From the NCBI RefSeq assembly GCF_024756235.1, contig NZ_JANUGY010000003.1, forward strand, positions 372,001 to 436,000: a stretch of 64,000 nucleotides of DNA, read 5' to 3'. Within the stretch, counting starts at the first letter, position 1. Every line of letters begins with the position of its first letter. The notes beneath the pieces are model-generated. The model was not told where the DNA came from. It made no database searches and saw only the letters and a program-made list of their open reading frames with translations. Shown here one piece after another: positions 43,964-53,318 of this stretch. The stretch is from Massilia kyonggiensis (lineage in GTDB: Bacteria > Pseudomonadota > Gammaproteobacteria > Burkholderiales > Burkholderiaceae_D). Made by a program: the position numbers and the translations under genes.

Positions 43964-45364
43964 ATGAACGTCCCCCTGATCCTGAACCTGGCCATCGCGC
44001 TGGCCGCCTGCGGCCTGCTGTATGTGATGCAGCAACGCCACCTGTCCTTCACGAAGCGCGTGTTCACGGGCCTCGGCCTCGGTATCGTCCTGGGCGCCGC
44101 CTTCCAGGCGTTCTACGGCAACGGTTCGCCCGTCATCGCGCAGACGAACGCCTACCTCGACATCGTCGGCACGGGCTATGTGAAATTGCTGCAGATGATC
44201 ATCATGCCGCTGATCATGGTGTCCATCATCCAGGCCATCCTGAAGCTGCGCGACGCCTCGTCGCTCGGCAAGATCAGTGCGCTGACGATCGGCACCCTGA
44301 TGGTCACGACGGCCATCGCGGCCTCGATCGGCATCCTGATGGCCAAGCTGTACGGCCTGTCCGCCGTCGGCCTGACGTCGAGCGCGGCGGAAGTCGCGCG
44401 CGGCCACTATTTGGAGGGCAAGCTGGCGACGGCGCAGGACGTGTCGCTGCCGACCATGATCCTGTCGTTCATTCCGGAAAATCCCTTCCTCGACATGACG
44501 GGCGCGCGCAAGACGTCGACGATTGCCGTCGTCCTGTTCTCGATCTTCCTGGGCGTGTCCGCCACGGGGATCGCCGCGAAAAAGCCGGACGTGTTCGAAA
44601 AGTTCAGCGAGTTCGTCCACGTTGCCCACGTGATCGTGATGCGCATGGTGACGCTCGTGTTGCGCCTGACCCCGTTCGGCGTGTTCGCCCTCATCACGCA
44701 GGTGCTGGCCAGCTCCAGCGTGCAGGACATCCTGAAGCTGATCGGTTTCGTGATGGCCTCGTACAGCGCGCTGATCCTGATGTTCGGCGTGCATTTGCTG
44801 ATCATCGCGGCCGTGGGCCTGAACCCGGGCCGCTACGTGAAAAAGATCTTCCCCGTGCTCGCGTTCGCGTTCACGTCGCGCACGTCGGCCGGTTCCATCC
44901 CGATGAGCGTGCAGACGCAGACCGCGCGCCTCGGCACGCCGGAAGGCATCGCCAACTTCGCCGCGTCGTTCGGCTCGATGATGGGCCAGAACGGCTGCGC
45001 CGGCATCTATCCGGCGATGCTTGCCGTCATGATCGCGCCCACCGTCGGCATCGATCCGTTCACGACCTCCTTCCTGCTGCCGCTCGTCGGCATCGTCACG
45101 ATCGGTTCCGTCGGCGTGGCCGGCGTGGGCGGCGGGGCCACGTTCGCCGCGCTCATCGTGCTGTCGGCGCTGAACCTGCCCGTTGCTCTGGCCGGCCTCC
45201 TGATCTCCATCGAACCGCTGATCGACATGGGCCGTACCGCGCTCAACGTCAGCGGTTCCATCACGGCCGGCACCTTCGCCAGCCGCGTGCTCGGCCAGAC
45301 CGATATGGCTGTGTTCGACAGCGACGCCGAGGTCAACCTCGACAGCGAGGAACAGGTGGCGTAA
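43964..45364 (+). CDS. tcyP: Cystine/dicarboxylate:cation symporter, TcyP type
   Basis: A 466-residue inner-membrane DAACS-family transporter. The N-terminus MNVPLILNLAIALAACGLL and segments VKLLQMIIMPLIMVSII, AFAFTSRTSAGSIP, NGCAGIYPAMLAVMIAP and GVAGVGGGATFAALIV follow E. coli TcyP closely, so sodium- or proton-driven L-cystine uptake is the best guess. About eight membrane segments and two hairpin loops are expected. I chose the ATG at 43964 by alignment with TcyP from memory. It is divergent from the alpha-2-macroglobulin gene across 160 bases. Confidence 0.92.
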   Translation: MNVPLILNLAIALAACGLLYVMQQRHLSFTKRVFTGLGLGIVLGAAFQAFYGNGSPVIAQTNAYLDIVGTGYVKLLQMIIMPLIMVSIIQAILKLRDASSLGKISALTIGTLMVTTAIAASIGILMAKLYGLSAVGLTSSAAEVARGHYLEGKLATAQDVSLPTMILSFIPENPFLDMTGARKTSTIAVVLFSIFLGVSATGIAAKKPDVFEKFSEFVHVAHVIVMRMVTLVLRLTPFGVFALITQVLASSSVQDILKLIGFVMASYSALILMFGVHLLIIAAVGLNPGRYVKKIFPVLAFAFTSRTSAGSIPMSVQTQTARLGTPEGIANFAASFGSMMGQNGCAGIYPAMLAVMIAPTVGIDPFTTSFLLPLVGIVTIGSVGVAGVGGGATFAALIVLSALNLPVALAGLLISIEPLIDMGRTALNVSGSITAGTFASRVLGQTDMAVFDSDAEVNLDSEEQVA

Positions 45365-45492
45365 CCGTTTCTCCTGTCCACGTAAGACCGCGCCTACACG
45401 TCGTTTCGGCACACATTTTCGTCCGGAATCGTGCGCGGAAATCCCGCCGAATCCGTCTATGATCGCGTCATGTCAAAATCGCAAACGGTCGG

Positions 45493-46260
45493 ATGATGGA
45501 TCAGAAGTGGCCACAGGAAATCTGGCTCGTCAGGCACGGACAAAGCGCCGGCAATGTCGCGCGCGATGCTGCCGAAGCCGCGTCGGGCCTGCTCATCGAC
45601 ATCGCCGAGCGCGACGTCGACGTGCCCCTGTCCGAACTGGGCGTGCGCCAGTCGCAGGCCCTGTCGAGCTGGTTCGCCGCGCTGCCGCCCGACGACCAGC
45701 CGAACGTCGTGCTGCATTCGCCGTACGTGCGCGCGGCCGAGACCGCCAACATCCTGATGCAGCGCCTGAACCGCGACGAGCTGCTCGCCGTCCACGCCGA
45801 CGAGCGTCTGCGCGAAAAAGAGTTCGGCATCCTCGACCGCCTGACGGTGCGCGGTATCGCCGAGAAATATCCCGAGCTGCATGAGCAACGCCGCCACGTC
45901 GGCAAGTTCTATTTCCGTCCGCCCGGCGGCGAGAGCTGGTGCGACGTCATCCTGCGCCTGCGCAGCGTCCTCGACACGATCACGCGCGAGTATCCGCGCG
46001 AGCGCGTGCTGATCGTCGCGCACCAGGTCATCGTCAACTGCTTCCGCTACCTGATCGAGCGGATGGACGAGGCGACGATCCTTGCGCAGGACCGCGCCGG
46101 CGACGTGCCGAACTGCTCCGTCACGTCCTACGCCTTCGATCCCACGCTGGGCAAGCGCGGCAAGCTGGCCGTCCGCCTGGTCAATTTCGTCGCCCCGCTC
46201 GAAGCCACCGGCACGCCGGTGACGGTCGCCAAAGATCAACCCACCGCGGCCAAGGCCTGA
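45493..46260 (+). CDS. Histidine phosphatase family protein
   Basis: A 255-residue member of the phosphoglycerate-mutase-like superfamily, cytosolic. The phospho-accepting motif is R14-H15-G16 in LVRHGQSAGN, with a second Arg in HSPYVRAAETAN, Glu in REKEFGILD and the second catalytic His in LIVAHQVIVNCFRY. It dephosphorylates an unknown substrate. It lies 12 bases before the NAD(P)HX dehydratase gene, so the two are probably co-transcribed. Confidence 0.9.
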   Translation: MMDQKWPQEIWLVRHGQSAGNVARDAAEAASGLLIDIAERDVDVPLSELGVRQSQALSSWFAALPPDDQPNVVLHSPYVRAAETANILMQRLNRDELLAVHADERLREKEFGILDRLTVRGIAEKYPELHEQRRHVGKFYFRPPGGESWCDVILRLRSVLDTITREYPRERVLIVAHQVIVNCFRYLIERMDEATILAQDRAGDVPNCSVTSYAFDPTLGKRGKLAVRLVNFVAPLEATGTPVTVAKDQPTAAKA

Positions 46261-46272
46261 GGTCCCTCCCCC

Positions 46273-47241
46273 ATGACGCTGCATACCAACGCCCGCCCGC
46301 GCGACGTCGATACGAGCCTGCTGCGCAGCTGGCCGCTGCCGGTTCCCTCGAACGACGCCGACAAGGAAGACCGCGGCCACGTGCTGGTCCTCGGCGGCTC
46401 GCGCGAAATGCCGGGCCCCGTGATCCTGGCCGCGACGGCGGCCCTGCGCGCCGGCGCCGGCAAGCTGACCATCGCCACCGGCCGCAGCGTGGCCCAACTG
46501 GTAGCGCTCGCCATTCCGGAATCGCGCGTGCTGGGGCTGGCGGAAAACGACGCTGGCGGCTTCACGGTCGAAGCCGTGGCCGCGCTCGATCCGCTGGCCG
46601 ACAAGATCAGCGCCATCCTGATCGGGCCCGGCATGCAGGACGAGGCCACGACGGCCCGCCTCGTGCACGCGCTGCTGCCGCGTCTCGACGGCACCGACAC
46701 GAACGTGGTGCTGGATGCCGAGGCGATGGGCGCGGTGCTGCACCCGCCCACGGGCAACCCGCCCTTCCGCTTCAACGTGCCGGTTCTCCTGACGCCGCAT
46801 GCGGGCGAGATGGCGCACCTGACGGGCATCGCGAAGGACGAGATCGGCGCGGCGCCGGACCGCCACGCGGTCGAGGCGGCGCAGGACTGGAATGCCGTCG
46901 TCGCGCTCAAGGGCGCGCGCACCGTGATCGCGGCCCCGGGCGGCGAGCGGTGGCAGCACGAAGGCGGCAACGTCGGGCTCGCCACGTCGGGCTCGGGCGA
47001 CGTGCTGGCCGGCATCATCGCGGGACTCGCGGCGCGCGGCGCCACGCTCGCGCAGGCTGCCGCCTGGGGCGTCGCGCTGCATGCGCGCGCGGGCGAGCGC
47101 CTCGCCGAACGCTTCGGCAGACTGGGTTACCTGGCGCGGGAATTGTGCGACGTGATTCCCGCCCTGCTCGAACAGGCCGCCGGCGACAGCGCCGACGCGG
47201 CGTCACGACCATCCGGCACTCGCCGGGGGATCGAGGGTTGA
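46273..47241 (+). CDS. nnrD: ADP-dependent NAD(P)H-hydrate dehydratase
   Basis: A 322-residue ribokinase-like enzyme that repairs hydrated NADH/NADPH. Recognisable blocks are GHVLVLGGSREMPGPVILAATAALRAGAGK, VLLTPHAGEMAHL and the ATP-site VGLATSGSGDVLAGIIAGL. The NAD(P)HX epimerase domain (NnrE), often fused N-terminally, is absent and must be encoded elsewhere. A low-complexity tail follows. It is preceded by the phosphatase gene in the same direction. Confidence 0.93.
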   Translation: MTLHTNARPRDVDTSLLRSWPLPVPSNDADKEDRGHVLVLGGSREMPGPVILAATAALRAGAGKLTIATGRSVAQLVALAIPESRVLGLAENDAGGFTVEAVAALDPLADKISAILIGPGMQDEATTARLVHALLPRLDGTDTNVVLDAEAMGAVLHPPTGNPPFRFNVPVLLTPHAGEMAHLTGIAKDEIGAAPDRHAVEAAQDWNAVVALKGARTVIAAPGGERWQHEGGNVGLATSGSGDVLAGIIAGLAARGATLAQAAAWGVALHARAGERLAERFGRLGYLARELCDVIPALLEQAAGDSADAASRPSGTRRGIEG

Positions 47242-47541
47242 ACGAAGATGGTTCGGCTCTTATCTAATCCGCACGTGTCGATGTTGCAGACAGCACTGCG
47301 GAGCACGGGGAGACTCCGGTTTCCCAAAGCAGAAGGCGTGCAATCCGACGAACCGGCCGGCGTGATGCCTGTCTAATGCAAACAGTCGGATTCGTACGCC
47401 ACCGGGGCCGCGTATTGCGTCGGTTCCCCGATGGTTCGCGTTTGGGCCGCATGGTCCATCGGGAACCCAAGCGCCGCCGACCCTCCAGCGCCTCACCTGG
47501 AGACGGCGGTAAACGATAGACGTGAACGAGGAGTAAAACAA
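47242..47541. other. Non-coding gap with imperfect hairpin
   Basis: No gene is seen here. An imperfect inverted repeat pairs GCGTGCAATCCGAC (about 47336-47349) with GTCGGATTCGTACGC (about 47388-47402). A smaller hairpin CTCCAG/CTGGAG lies near 47484-47505, before the lipoprotein ribosome site GAGGAG. It may be the leader of the downstream gene. Confidence 0.5.
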
Positions 47542-47946
47542 ATGAAAGCTCTTAACAACGCATCGAAAATTCTGTTTGCTGCAGCCCTGGTGGCCAGCCT
47601 GGCCGCTTGCAAGAAGAATGACACCACCAGCACGACCGGTACCGGCGACACGTCGGCCACCGCGCCGAGCAGCAGCTCCGGCACCAGCGGCACGACCGGC
47701 GCGACCGGCACGGGCACGACGGGTGACACCACCGGCACCACCGGCACCACGGGCGGCACCACCGGCGCGACGGGCACCACCGGCGATACCGGCACGGGCG
47801 CAACGGGCACCACCGGCACCGGCGCAACGGGCACGACCGGCGGCACCGGCTCGTCGGGCACGTCGGGTACGTCGGGCACGACCGGCAGCGACACGTCGGG
47901 CACCTCCGGCACGGGCACCTCGGGCACCGGCACTTCCGGCCGCTGA
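47542..47946 (+). CDS. Thr/Gly/Ser repeat lipoprotein
   Basis: A 134-residue lipoprotein. The signal peptide ends at lipobox LAAC (Cys23), after which almost the whole mature protein is Thr, Gly, Ser, Ala and Asp in TGTTG, TGATG and SGTSG-type units. The coding DNA is a degenerate tandem repeat of GGCACCACC/ACGGGC-like units (about 47650-47940). Such Thr/Gly-rich surface tails are flexible and could be spacers or adhesion/glycosylation targets. I do not recognise a family. A long leader precedes it and no promoter was clear. Confidence 0.7.
   Translation: MKALNNASKILFAAALVASLAACKKNDTTSTTGTGDTSATAPSSSSGTSGTTGATGTGTTGDTTGTTGTTGGTTGATGTTGDTGTGATGTTGTGATGTTGGTGSSGTSGTSGTTGSDTSGTSGTGTSGTGTSGR
47650..47940. 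repeat. Degenerate coding tandem repeat
   Basis: Codons for Gly and Thr/Ser alternate in short 6- to 15-base units (ACCGGC, ACCACGGGC, ACGTCGGGC types) over about 290 bases. The repetition is at both DNA and protein level and would be prone to length change. Confidence 0.75.
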
Positions 47947-48045
47947 TCGCCGTGGCGCATCGGCAAAGGGTCGGGAACGGCCCTTTGCACCGGCATGCAC
48001 TGGGCGCGGCGGATGCGGCCCTAGTGCATGCCGTCTCGGAATGAG

Positions 48046-48073
48046 AAAAGGGCCTGCGCGAGCAGGCCCTTTT
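48046..48073 (+). terminator. Bidirectional intrinsic terminator
   Basis: AAAAGGGCCTGC pairs perfectly with GCAGGCCCTTTT (12 bp, 4-base loop). T-rich on both strands, it can end both the lipoprotein message and the convergent RND efflux operon, whose last stop is at 48109. Confidence 0.92.
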
Positions 48074-48108
48074 GCATGCATGCCGGCCGCAGCCGGCAAA
48101 CCATCACA

Positions 48109-51100
48109 TCACGCCGTCGCCGGACGGCCGCGGCGGACGGCGAAGCGGCCAGCCTTCACGATCATGCGGAAGACCAGGCGCACGAGCACCAGCGTGAGGA
48201 TCGCTTCGACGAAGGTCATCACGAACGCCGGCAGTGCCGTGAAGCGTGCCGCGCGGCGGTGGAACTTGGCCACCATGCGGTCGCGGGCGATCTCGATGCT
48301 GTCGTAGAAGGTCGGAACGACCAGCAGGGTCAGCAGGGTCGACGTGATCGTACCGCCGATGATCGCGATGGCCAGCGGCTGGTAGAACTCGCCCGAGTCG
48401 CCCAGGGCCAGCGCCACCGGCAGCATGCCGGCAATCAGCGCGAACGTCGTCATCAGGATCGGACGCAGGCGGGCGCGGCCGGCAGCCATCAGCGCCTCTT
48501 CGCGGTCCATGCCTTCCGCTTCACGGGTGCGGGCCGCGTCCAGCAGCAGGATCGCGTTCTTCGCCACGAGGCCCATCAGCATGATGATGCCGATGAAGCT
48601 CATCAGGTTCAGCGTACCGTGCGTGAGCAGCAGCGCGACGACGACGCCGATCAACGACAGCGGCAGCGACAGCATCACGGAGAGCGGCGCCGTGAACGAG
48701 CCGAACTGCATCACCAGGATCAGGTACATGAGGCCGATACCGGACACCAGCGCGATCGTCATCTGCGTGAACACTTCCTGCTGGTCCTTGCTCTGGCCAC
48801 CCAGCGACAGGCCATAGCCCGGCGGGAAGTCCATCGATTTCGCCAGCTTGAGCGCATCGTCCATGACTTCGCCGTTCGAGCGGCCCTGGGCGTTGGCCGA
48901 CACGCGCACGACGCGCTTGCCGTCCTTGTGCTCGATGGCGGACGGGCCCTTGCCCATCGTGATCTTGGCGATCTGGTCCAGCGGCACCATCATGTTGCTG
49001 CCGGTGACGGCGATCGGCAGGCGCTCGATGTTCTCCAGGCCCACGCGGTCTTCCGGCGCCAGGCGCACGGCCACGTCACGGGTCTCGCCCGTCGGGTCGA
49101 CCCAGTCGCCGACCTCGATGCCGGCGAACGCGACGCGCAGCGCGGTGGCGGCATCGCCGACCGAGATGCCCATCATGTTCGACAGGCCGCGGTCGAGCTC
49201 GATCTGCAGCTCGTCCTTCGGATCCTGCTGGGACAGCGTGACGTCCACGGCGCCCGGCACCTGACGAAGTTTTTCCATGTAGGCATTGGTCAGGTCCATC
49301 AGCTTGCGCGAATCCGAGCCGGTGAACTCGATCTGCACAGGCTTGCCGTTACCGTTCAGGTCGTCCGTGACCGTGTACTCGGCACCGACGAGGCGCGCGA
49401 TCTTGTCACGCAGTTCGACAGCGATCTCGGAGGCGCTGCGCTTGCGTTCGCGGCGCTTGCCGATGTCGACGTAGATGCGGCCGCCGCCCGAGTTGATCGA
49501 CGCGTTCGTATCCTTCGTCTCCGGCAGCGAGCGCGCCAGCGTGGCCGCTTCTTCCATCTTCATGCGGGCATAGCCCACCGACGACGAGGCCGGGGTACGC
49601 ACTTCGATCAGCAACTGCCCGCTGTCCATCTTCGGCAGGAACGACGTGCCGCCGAACTTGCCCTGCAGGCCCAGCGCCGCGACGAGGCTCGCGACGGCGA
49701 TGATGGCCATCCAGCGGCGGTGGTGCAGTGCCCAGGCGATCACGCGGCCGTAGCGGTCGGCCTGGTGGTCGAACCAGATGTTGAAGCGTGCGAGATATTT
49801 CTCGATGCCCTTCTTGGGCGCATGGTGGTGGCCCGGCGGGTCGCCCCAGTAGGCGGACAGCATCGGGTCGAGCGTGAACGAGATGAACAGCGACACGATC
49901 ACGGAGCAGGCCACGGTCAGCGCGAACGGACGGAACCATTCGCCCGAGATGCCCGGCATGAAGGCGACGGGGATGAACACGGCCATGATCGAGAACGTCG
50001 TCGACGCGACGGCCATGCCGATCTCGGCGGTACCTTCAAGGGCGGCCGTGCGGCGGTCGGAACCGTTTTCCATGTGGCGGACGATGTTTTCCCGCACGAC
50101 GATCGCGTCGTCGATCAGCACGCCGATCGCGAGCGACAGGCCCAGCAGCGTCATGAAATTCAGCGTGAAGCCGCACAGCCAGACGGCGATGAACGCGGCC
50201 AGCACGGAGGTCGGCAGCGACAGCGCGGTTATCAGGGTGGAACGCCAGGAGTTCAGGAACGCGTACACGACGAAGATCGTCAGCACGGCGCCGAACACGA
50301 GCGATTCGATGACGTTGTTCAGGCTGTCCTGGGCGTCTTCGCCGCCGTCGTACGAGATGTCCAGCCTGGTGCCGGCCGGCAGCTCCTTGCGGATCTGGTC
50401 GATTTCGGCACGCACCTTGTTGGCGATGCCGACGGTGGACCCTTCACGCGAACGCACGATCTGGATGCCGACGTTGGGCTGGCCGCTGCGCATCGAAACA
50501 CTGTCGATGTCGGCGAAGCCGTCCTTGATGTCGGCCACCTGGTTCAGGCGCACGACGGTGTCGCCGTTGCGTTTCACCACGACCTGCGAGAAGTCCTCCG
50601 GACGCTCGATGCGGCCGACGAGGCGGATACCCTTCTCGTCCAGCTCGCTACGCACCTTGCCGACCGGCGCGTTCGTGTTCTGGCGCGACAGCGCATTGGT
50701 GACGTCGCTGACGGAGACGTTGTATTCGCGCAGTTTTTCGGAATGGAGCAGCACGGACAGCTCACGGCGCAGCGAACCGTTCACCTGCACGTTGGCCACG
50801 CCGTCGATCGCACGGAAGCGGTCGGCCAGCTGGTCTTCGGCCAGGCGCGAGATCTCGGCATGGCTCTGCGTGCTCGACGACAGCGCCAGGTTCATGATCG
50901 GCTGCGCGGACGGGTCGACGCGGCGCAGCACCGGCTCGCGCATCTCGATCGGCAGCTTGTAGCGCACGGACGCAATGGCGTTGCGGACGTCGTCCGACGC
51001 CTCGATCAGGTTGCGCTTGAAGTCGAAGCGCAGCACGATCGTCGCGCTGCCCTCGTTGGCGTACGCGTTCACCTCGGTCACGCCGGTGATGGCCAGCATC

Positions 51101-51309
51101 TGCTTCTCGAGGCGCTCGATGAGTTCGCGTTCCGACGTCTCCGGCGACGCGCCCGGATACGGGATCGTCACGACGATGATCGGAATCTCGACGTCGGGGT
51201 TCTGGTTCACGCGCAAATGCTTGAGCGCGAGCAGGCCCATGCACATCATGCCGATGATCAGCACGAGTGTCGCGATGGGCTTCTTGACACTGAAATTGGA
51301 CAGGAACAT
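48109..51309 (-). CDS. RND-family efflux permease (HAE-1/AcrB-like)
   Basis: A 1,066-residue inner-membrane proton-driven drug or toxin exporter. It starts MFLSNFSVKKPIATLVLII and NPDVEIPIIVVTIPYPGASPE, typical of the family. Membrane segment 4 carries the proton-relay pair in GVLIDDAIVVREN. Two large periplasmic loops and twelve membrane segments are expected, and the second half repeats the pattern (MYLILVMQFGSFTAPLSVM, FIGIIMLMGLVAKNAILLLD). It lies 15 bases downstream of its adaptor gene. No outer-membrane channel gene is adjacent, so a shared TolC-like protein is needed. Confidence 0.95.
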   Translation of the reverse strand: MFLSNFSVKKPIATLVLIIGMMCMGLLALKHLRVNQNPDVEIPIIVVTIPYPGASPETSERELIERLEKQMLAITGVTEVNAYANEGSATIVLRFDFKRNLIEASDDVRNAIASVRYKLPIEMREPVLRRVDPSAQPIMNLALSSSTQSHAEISRLAEDQLADRFRAIDGVANVQVNGSLRRELSVLLHSEKLREYNVSVSDVTNALSRQNTNAPVGKVRSELDEKGIRLVGRIERPEDFSQVVVKRNGDTVVRLNQVADIKDGFADIDSVSMRSGQPNVGIQIVRSREGSTVGIANKVRAEIDQIRKELPAGTRLDISYDGGEDAQDSLNNVIESLVFGAVLTIFVVYAFLNSWRSTLITALSLPTSVLAAFIAVWLCGFTLNFMTLLGLSLAIGVLIDDAIVVRENIVRHMENGSDRRTAALEGTAEIGMAVASTTFSIMAVFIPVAFMPGISGEWFRPFALTVACSVIVSLFISFTLDPMLSAYWGDPPGHHHAPKKGIEKYLARFNIWFDHQADRYGRVIAWALHHRRWMAIIAVASLVAALGLQGKFGGTSFLPKMDSGQLLIEVRTPASSSVGYARMKMEEAATLARSLPETKDTNASINSGGGRIYVDIGKRRERKRSASEIAVELRDKIARLVGAEYTVTDDLNGNGKPVQIEFTGSDSRKLMDLTNAYMEKLRQVPGAVDVTLSQQDPKDELQIELDRGLSNMMGISVGDAATALRVAFAGIEVGDWVDPTGETRDVAVRLAPEDRVGLENIERLPIAVTGSNMMVPLDQIAKITMGKGPSAIEHKDGKRVVRVSANAQGRSNGEVMDDALKLAKSMDFPPGYGLSLGGQSKDQQEVFTQMTIALVSGIGLMYLILVMQFGSFTAPLSVMLSLPLSLIGVVVALLLTHGTLNLMSFIGIIMLMGLVAKNAILLLDAARTREAEGMDREEALMAAGRARLRPILMTTFALIAGMLPVALALGDSGEFYQPLAIAIIGGTITSTLLTLLVVPTFYDSIEIARDRMVAKFHRRAARFTALPAFVMTFVEAILTLVLVRLVFRMIVKAGRFAVRRGRPATA

Positions 51310-51324
51310 GGTGGTTAATCCCGC

Positions 51325-52494
51325 TTATTTACCCTGGGGCGCATTGCTGGCGGCGCTGGCAACGCGCGACGCGGCCGCCATTTCCACCTTCTGCCCATCC
51401 TTCAGGGTCGAGCCCGGGTGGCGCAGCACGGTGTCGCCGGACGCCAGGCCGTTCTTGATTTCGAAATTGCCGGTGCGCGGATCGCGCGAACCCACCGTCA
51501 GGTCGATCTTCGCCAGCTGGCCGCCCTTCACTTTCCAGGCATACGTCTTGTCGCCGGCCTTGACCATCGCGGATTCCGGCAAGGTGATCGCATCGGACAG
51601 CTCGGCGTCGATGCGGCCCTCGGCATACAGGCCGGCCACGCGCGGACGCGCCTCGTTGTTGAAGCCGACGAGCACCTCGACCTGGCGCGTGATGTCGTTC
51701 GCGGACGGGTCGATGCGCTTGACGACGCCGGTGAACTTTTGCTCGCCGTAACCATTGACGCGGAAGAAGACCGGTTGGCCGACCTTGACGGCGGCGATCT
51801 TGTCGGCCGAGACGCGGCCTTCGAAGCGCATGCTCGTCGGATCGATCACCTTCAGCAATTCCTTGCCGATGGCGGCCGTGTCGCCCGGGGAAACTTTACG
51901 GTCGGAGACGATGCCGTCGAACGGCGCCCGCACGACGGTCCGGGTCACCTGCTGCTGGGCGGCCACGAGACGCGCCTTCGCGGCGGACAATTCGCTCTGG
52001 GCGGAATTGCGGCGCACTTCGGCGTCGTCCAGCGCCTGGGCGGACGTCATGCCGGACGCGCGCAGCGTCTTCAGGCGCTCGAGGGCGCGGTTGGACTGCT
52101 CCAGGGCCTGCGTGGCGGCGCGCTGGGCTTCCTGGGCCGACATCAGGCTGTCGCGGATCGACGTCTCGTCCAGCTTGACGAGCACGTCACCTTTCTTGAC
52201 CGGGTCGCCGTTCTCTTTCAGGACCTGCAGCACGATGGCGGACACTTCCGCGCGCAGGTCGGCCTTGCGTTCCGGCTGGATCGAGCCCGTGATCACCGGG
52301 CCGTTCGCGAGCGCACTGCTCTGCACGGTCAGGACATCCTCGGGGGCGACGAGCAGCTGGACGGCCTTGCCATCCTTCTGCTTGGCATCCGCCTGCGCGT
52401 TGGCGGCGTCGGGCTTGGCAGGGTCCTTGTCGTGTTTGCCGCACGCGCTGAGCGCGGAAGCAATGGCAAGGAAGATTATAGTTTTGCGCAGCAT
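51325..52494 (-). CDS. RND efflux periplasmic adaptor, lipoprotein
   Basis: A 389-residue membrane-fusion protein. The lipobox is ALSAC (Cys18), then a barrel-sandwich hybrid with LRAEVSAIVLQVLKENGDPVKKGDVLVKLD. An alpha-hairpin follows (EAQRAATQALEQSNRALERLKTL), then the returning lipoyl half TVVRAPFDGIVSDRKVSPGD and a beta-barrel plus membrane-proximal domain. It links the permease to an outer-membrane channel. First gene of the two-gene operon, with a promoter at 52559-52587. Confidence 0.94.
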   Translation of the reverse strand: MLRKTIIFLAIASALSACGKHDKDPAKPDAANAQADAKQKDGKAVQLLVAPEDVLTVQSSALANGPVITGSIQPERKADLRAEVSAIVLQVLKENGDPVKKGDVLVKLDETSIRDSLMSAQEAQRAATQALEQSNRALERLKTLRASGMTSAQALDDAEVRRNSAQSELSAAKARLVAAQQQVTRTVVRAPFDGIVSDRKVSPGDTAAIGKELLKVIDPTSMRFEGRVSADKIAAVKVGQPVFFRVNGYGEQKFTGVVKRIDPSANDITRQVEVLVGFNNEARPRVAGLYAEGRIDAELSDAITLPESAMVKAGDKTYAWKVKGGQLAKIDLTVGSRDPRTGNFEIKNGLASGDTVLRHPGSTLKDGQKVEMAAASRVASAASNAPQGK

Positions 52495-52558
52495 TTCTTG
52501 GTTCCCCCGAGGATGGACTCGTTACCTGTAAAAATAAGAATATAAAAGGCCAGCGCGC

Positions 52559-52587
52559 AGTATCGAATAGGCGGTCTTGACCGTCAA
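52559..52587 (-). promoter_or_regulatory. Likely sigma-70 promoter of the RND operon
   Basis: On the minus strand TTGACG (52587-52582), a 17-base spacer and GATACT (52564-52559). It precedes the adaptor start by about 60 bases. No adjacent regulator gene is present. Confidence 0.6.
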
Positions 52588-52682
52588 TTGACGTTTCGGC
52601 AAAGCGCGGTTTTGGTGGGATGAACTGCAGATAGGCGGGATGAAATGCGTTTGGCCGAGGTTGAAATGCGTGGCAAAACGGA

Positions 52683-52715
52683 CAGGCGGCGGACAGGGCG
52701 GACGTCCGCCGCCTG
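52683..52715 (-). terminator. Intrinsic terminator after the PAP2-like gene
   Basis: CAGGCGGCGGAC and GTCCGCCGCCTG form a perfect 12-bp stem with a 9-base loop, immediately after the stop at 52724 on the minus strand, followed by TCCGTTTTG. It also insulates the RND promoter. Confidence 0.7.
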
Positions 52716-52723
52716 AAGATGGC

Positions 52724-53143
52724 TTACTGGACGAACAGGCGATAGACCAGGTTCCCCATCAGGATCCCGGTGACGATGCCCCCGCCGATCTCGACGAGCG
52801 TATGCCCCATCCGCTCGCGCAGGGTCGTGTGGCCCGCTTGTCCCGCGGCCAGGCGGTTGATGGCGGCGGCCTGGCGGCCGACGTGCTGGCGCAGGCTGTT
52901 GGCGTCGATCATCACGATGAAGCACAGGGTGACGGCCACGCCGAACGCCGGATGGCCGATGCCTTCGCGCAGGGCGATCAGCGTCGCCATGCTGGTGACG
53001 GTGGCGCTATGGTTGCTGGGAAAGCCGCCATTGCCGACCAGGTTGAACGCCCAGCGCCCCTGGCGCGCACTGTTGATGAGGAATTTGATCGGGCCGACCA
53101 CGAGCCAGGTCAGCACCGGGGTGACCAGATAAGAGACATCCAT
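52724..53143 (-). CDS. Divergent PAP2 family (DUF212) membrane protein
   Basis: A 139-residue inner-membrane protein of the divergent PAP2 family: LVVGPIKFLINSARQGRW, GNGGFPSNHSATVTSMATL with the conserved Ser-Asn-His, and the late helix VEIGGGIVTGILMGNLVYRL. Three or four membrane segments are expected. It may act on lipid phosphates, but function in bacteria is unproven. The ATG at 53143 was chosen over an upstream TTG. Confidence 0.85.
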   Translation of the reverse strand: MDVSYLVTPVLTWLVVGPIKFLINSARQGRWAFNLVGNGGFPSNHSATVTSMATLIALREGIGHPAFGVAVTLCFIVMIDANSLRQHVGRQAAAINRLAAGQAGHTTLRERMGHTLVEIGGGIVTGILMGNLVYRLFVQ

Positions 53144-53318
53144 GTGAAATCCATTCAAGGGAAAACGGGAGGCATGACGCCGGGCGGCATTATGGCAGAT
53201 GCGATGTCACGTGAGCAATTCATGCTGTGGCGATCGATGCGCCCGCCAAAGTGGGAAACGGGGTAATATGCCGCATGTGATCATTCAGACAATGTGCATA
53301 TAAGAACTGGAGAAGTAC

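Noticed and set aside
47335..47405. A known riboswitch in the 47.3 kb gap
   Set aside because: The imperfect hairpin does not match the c-di-GMP, SAM or cobalamin patterns I know.
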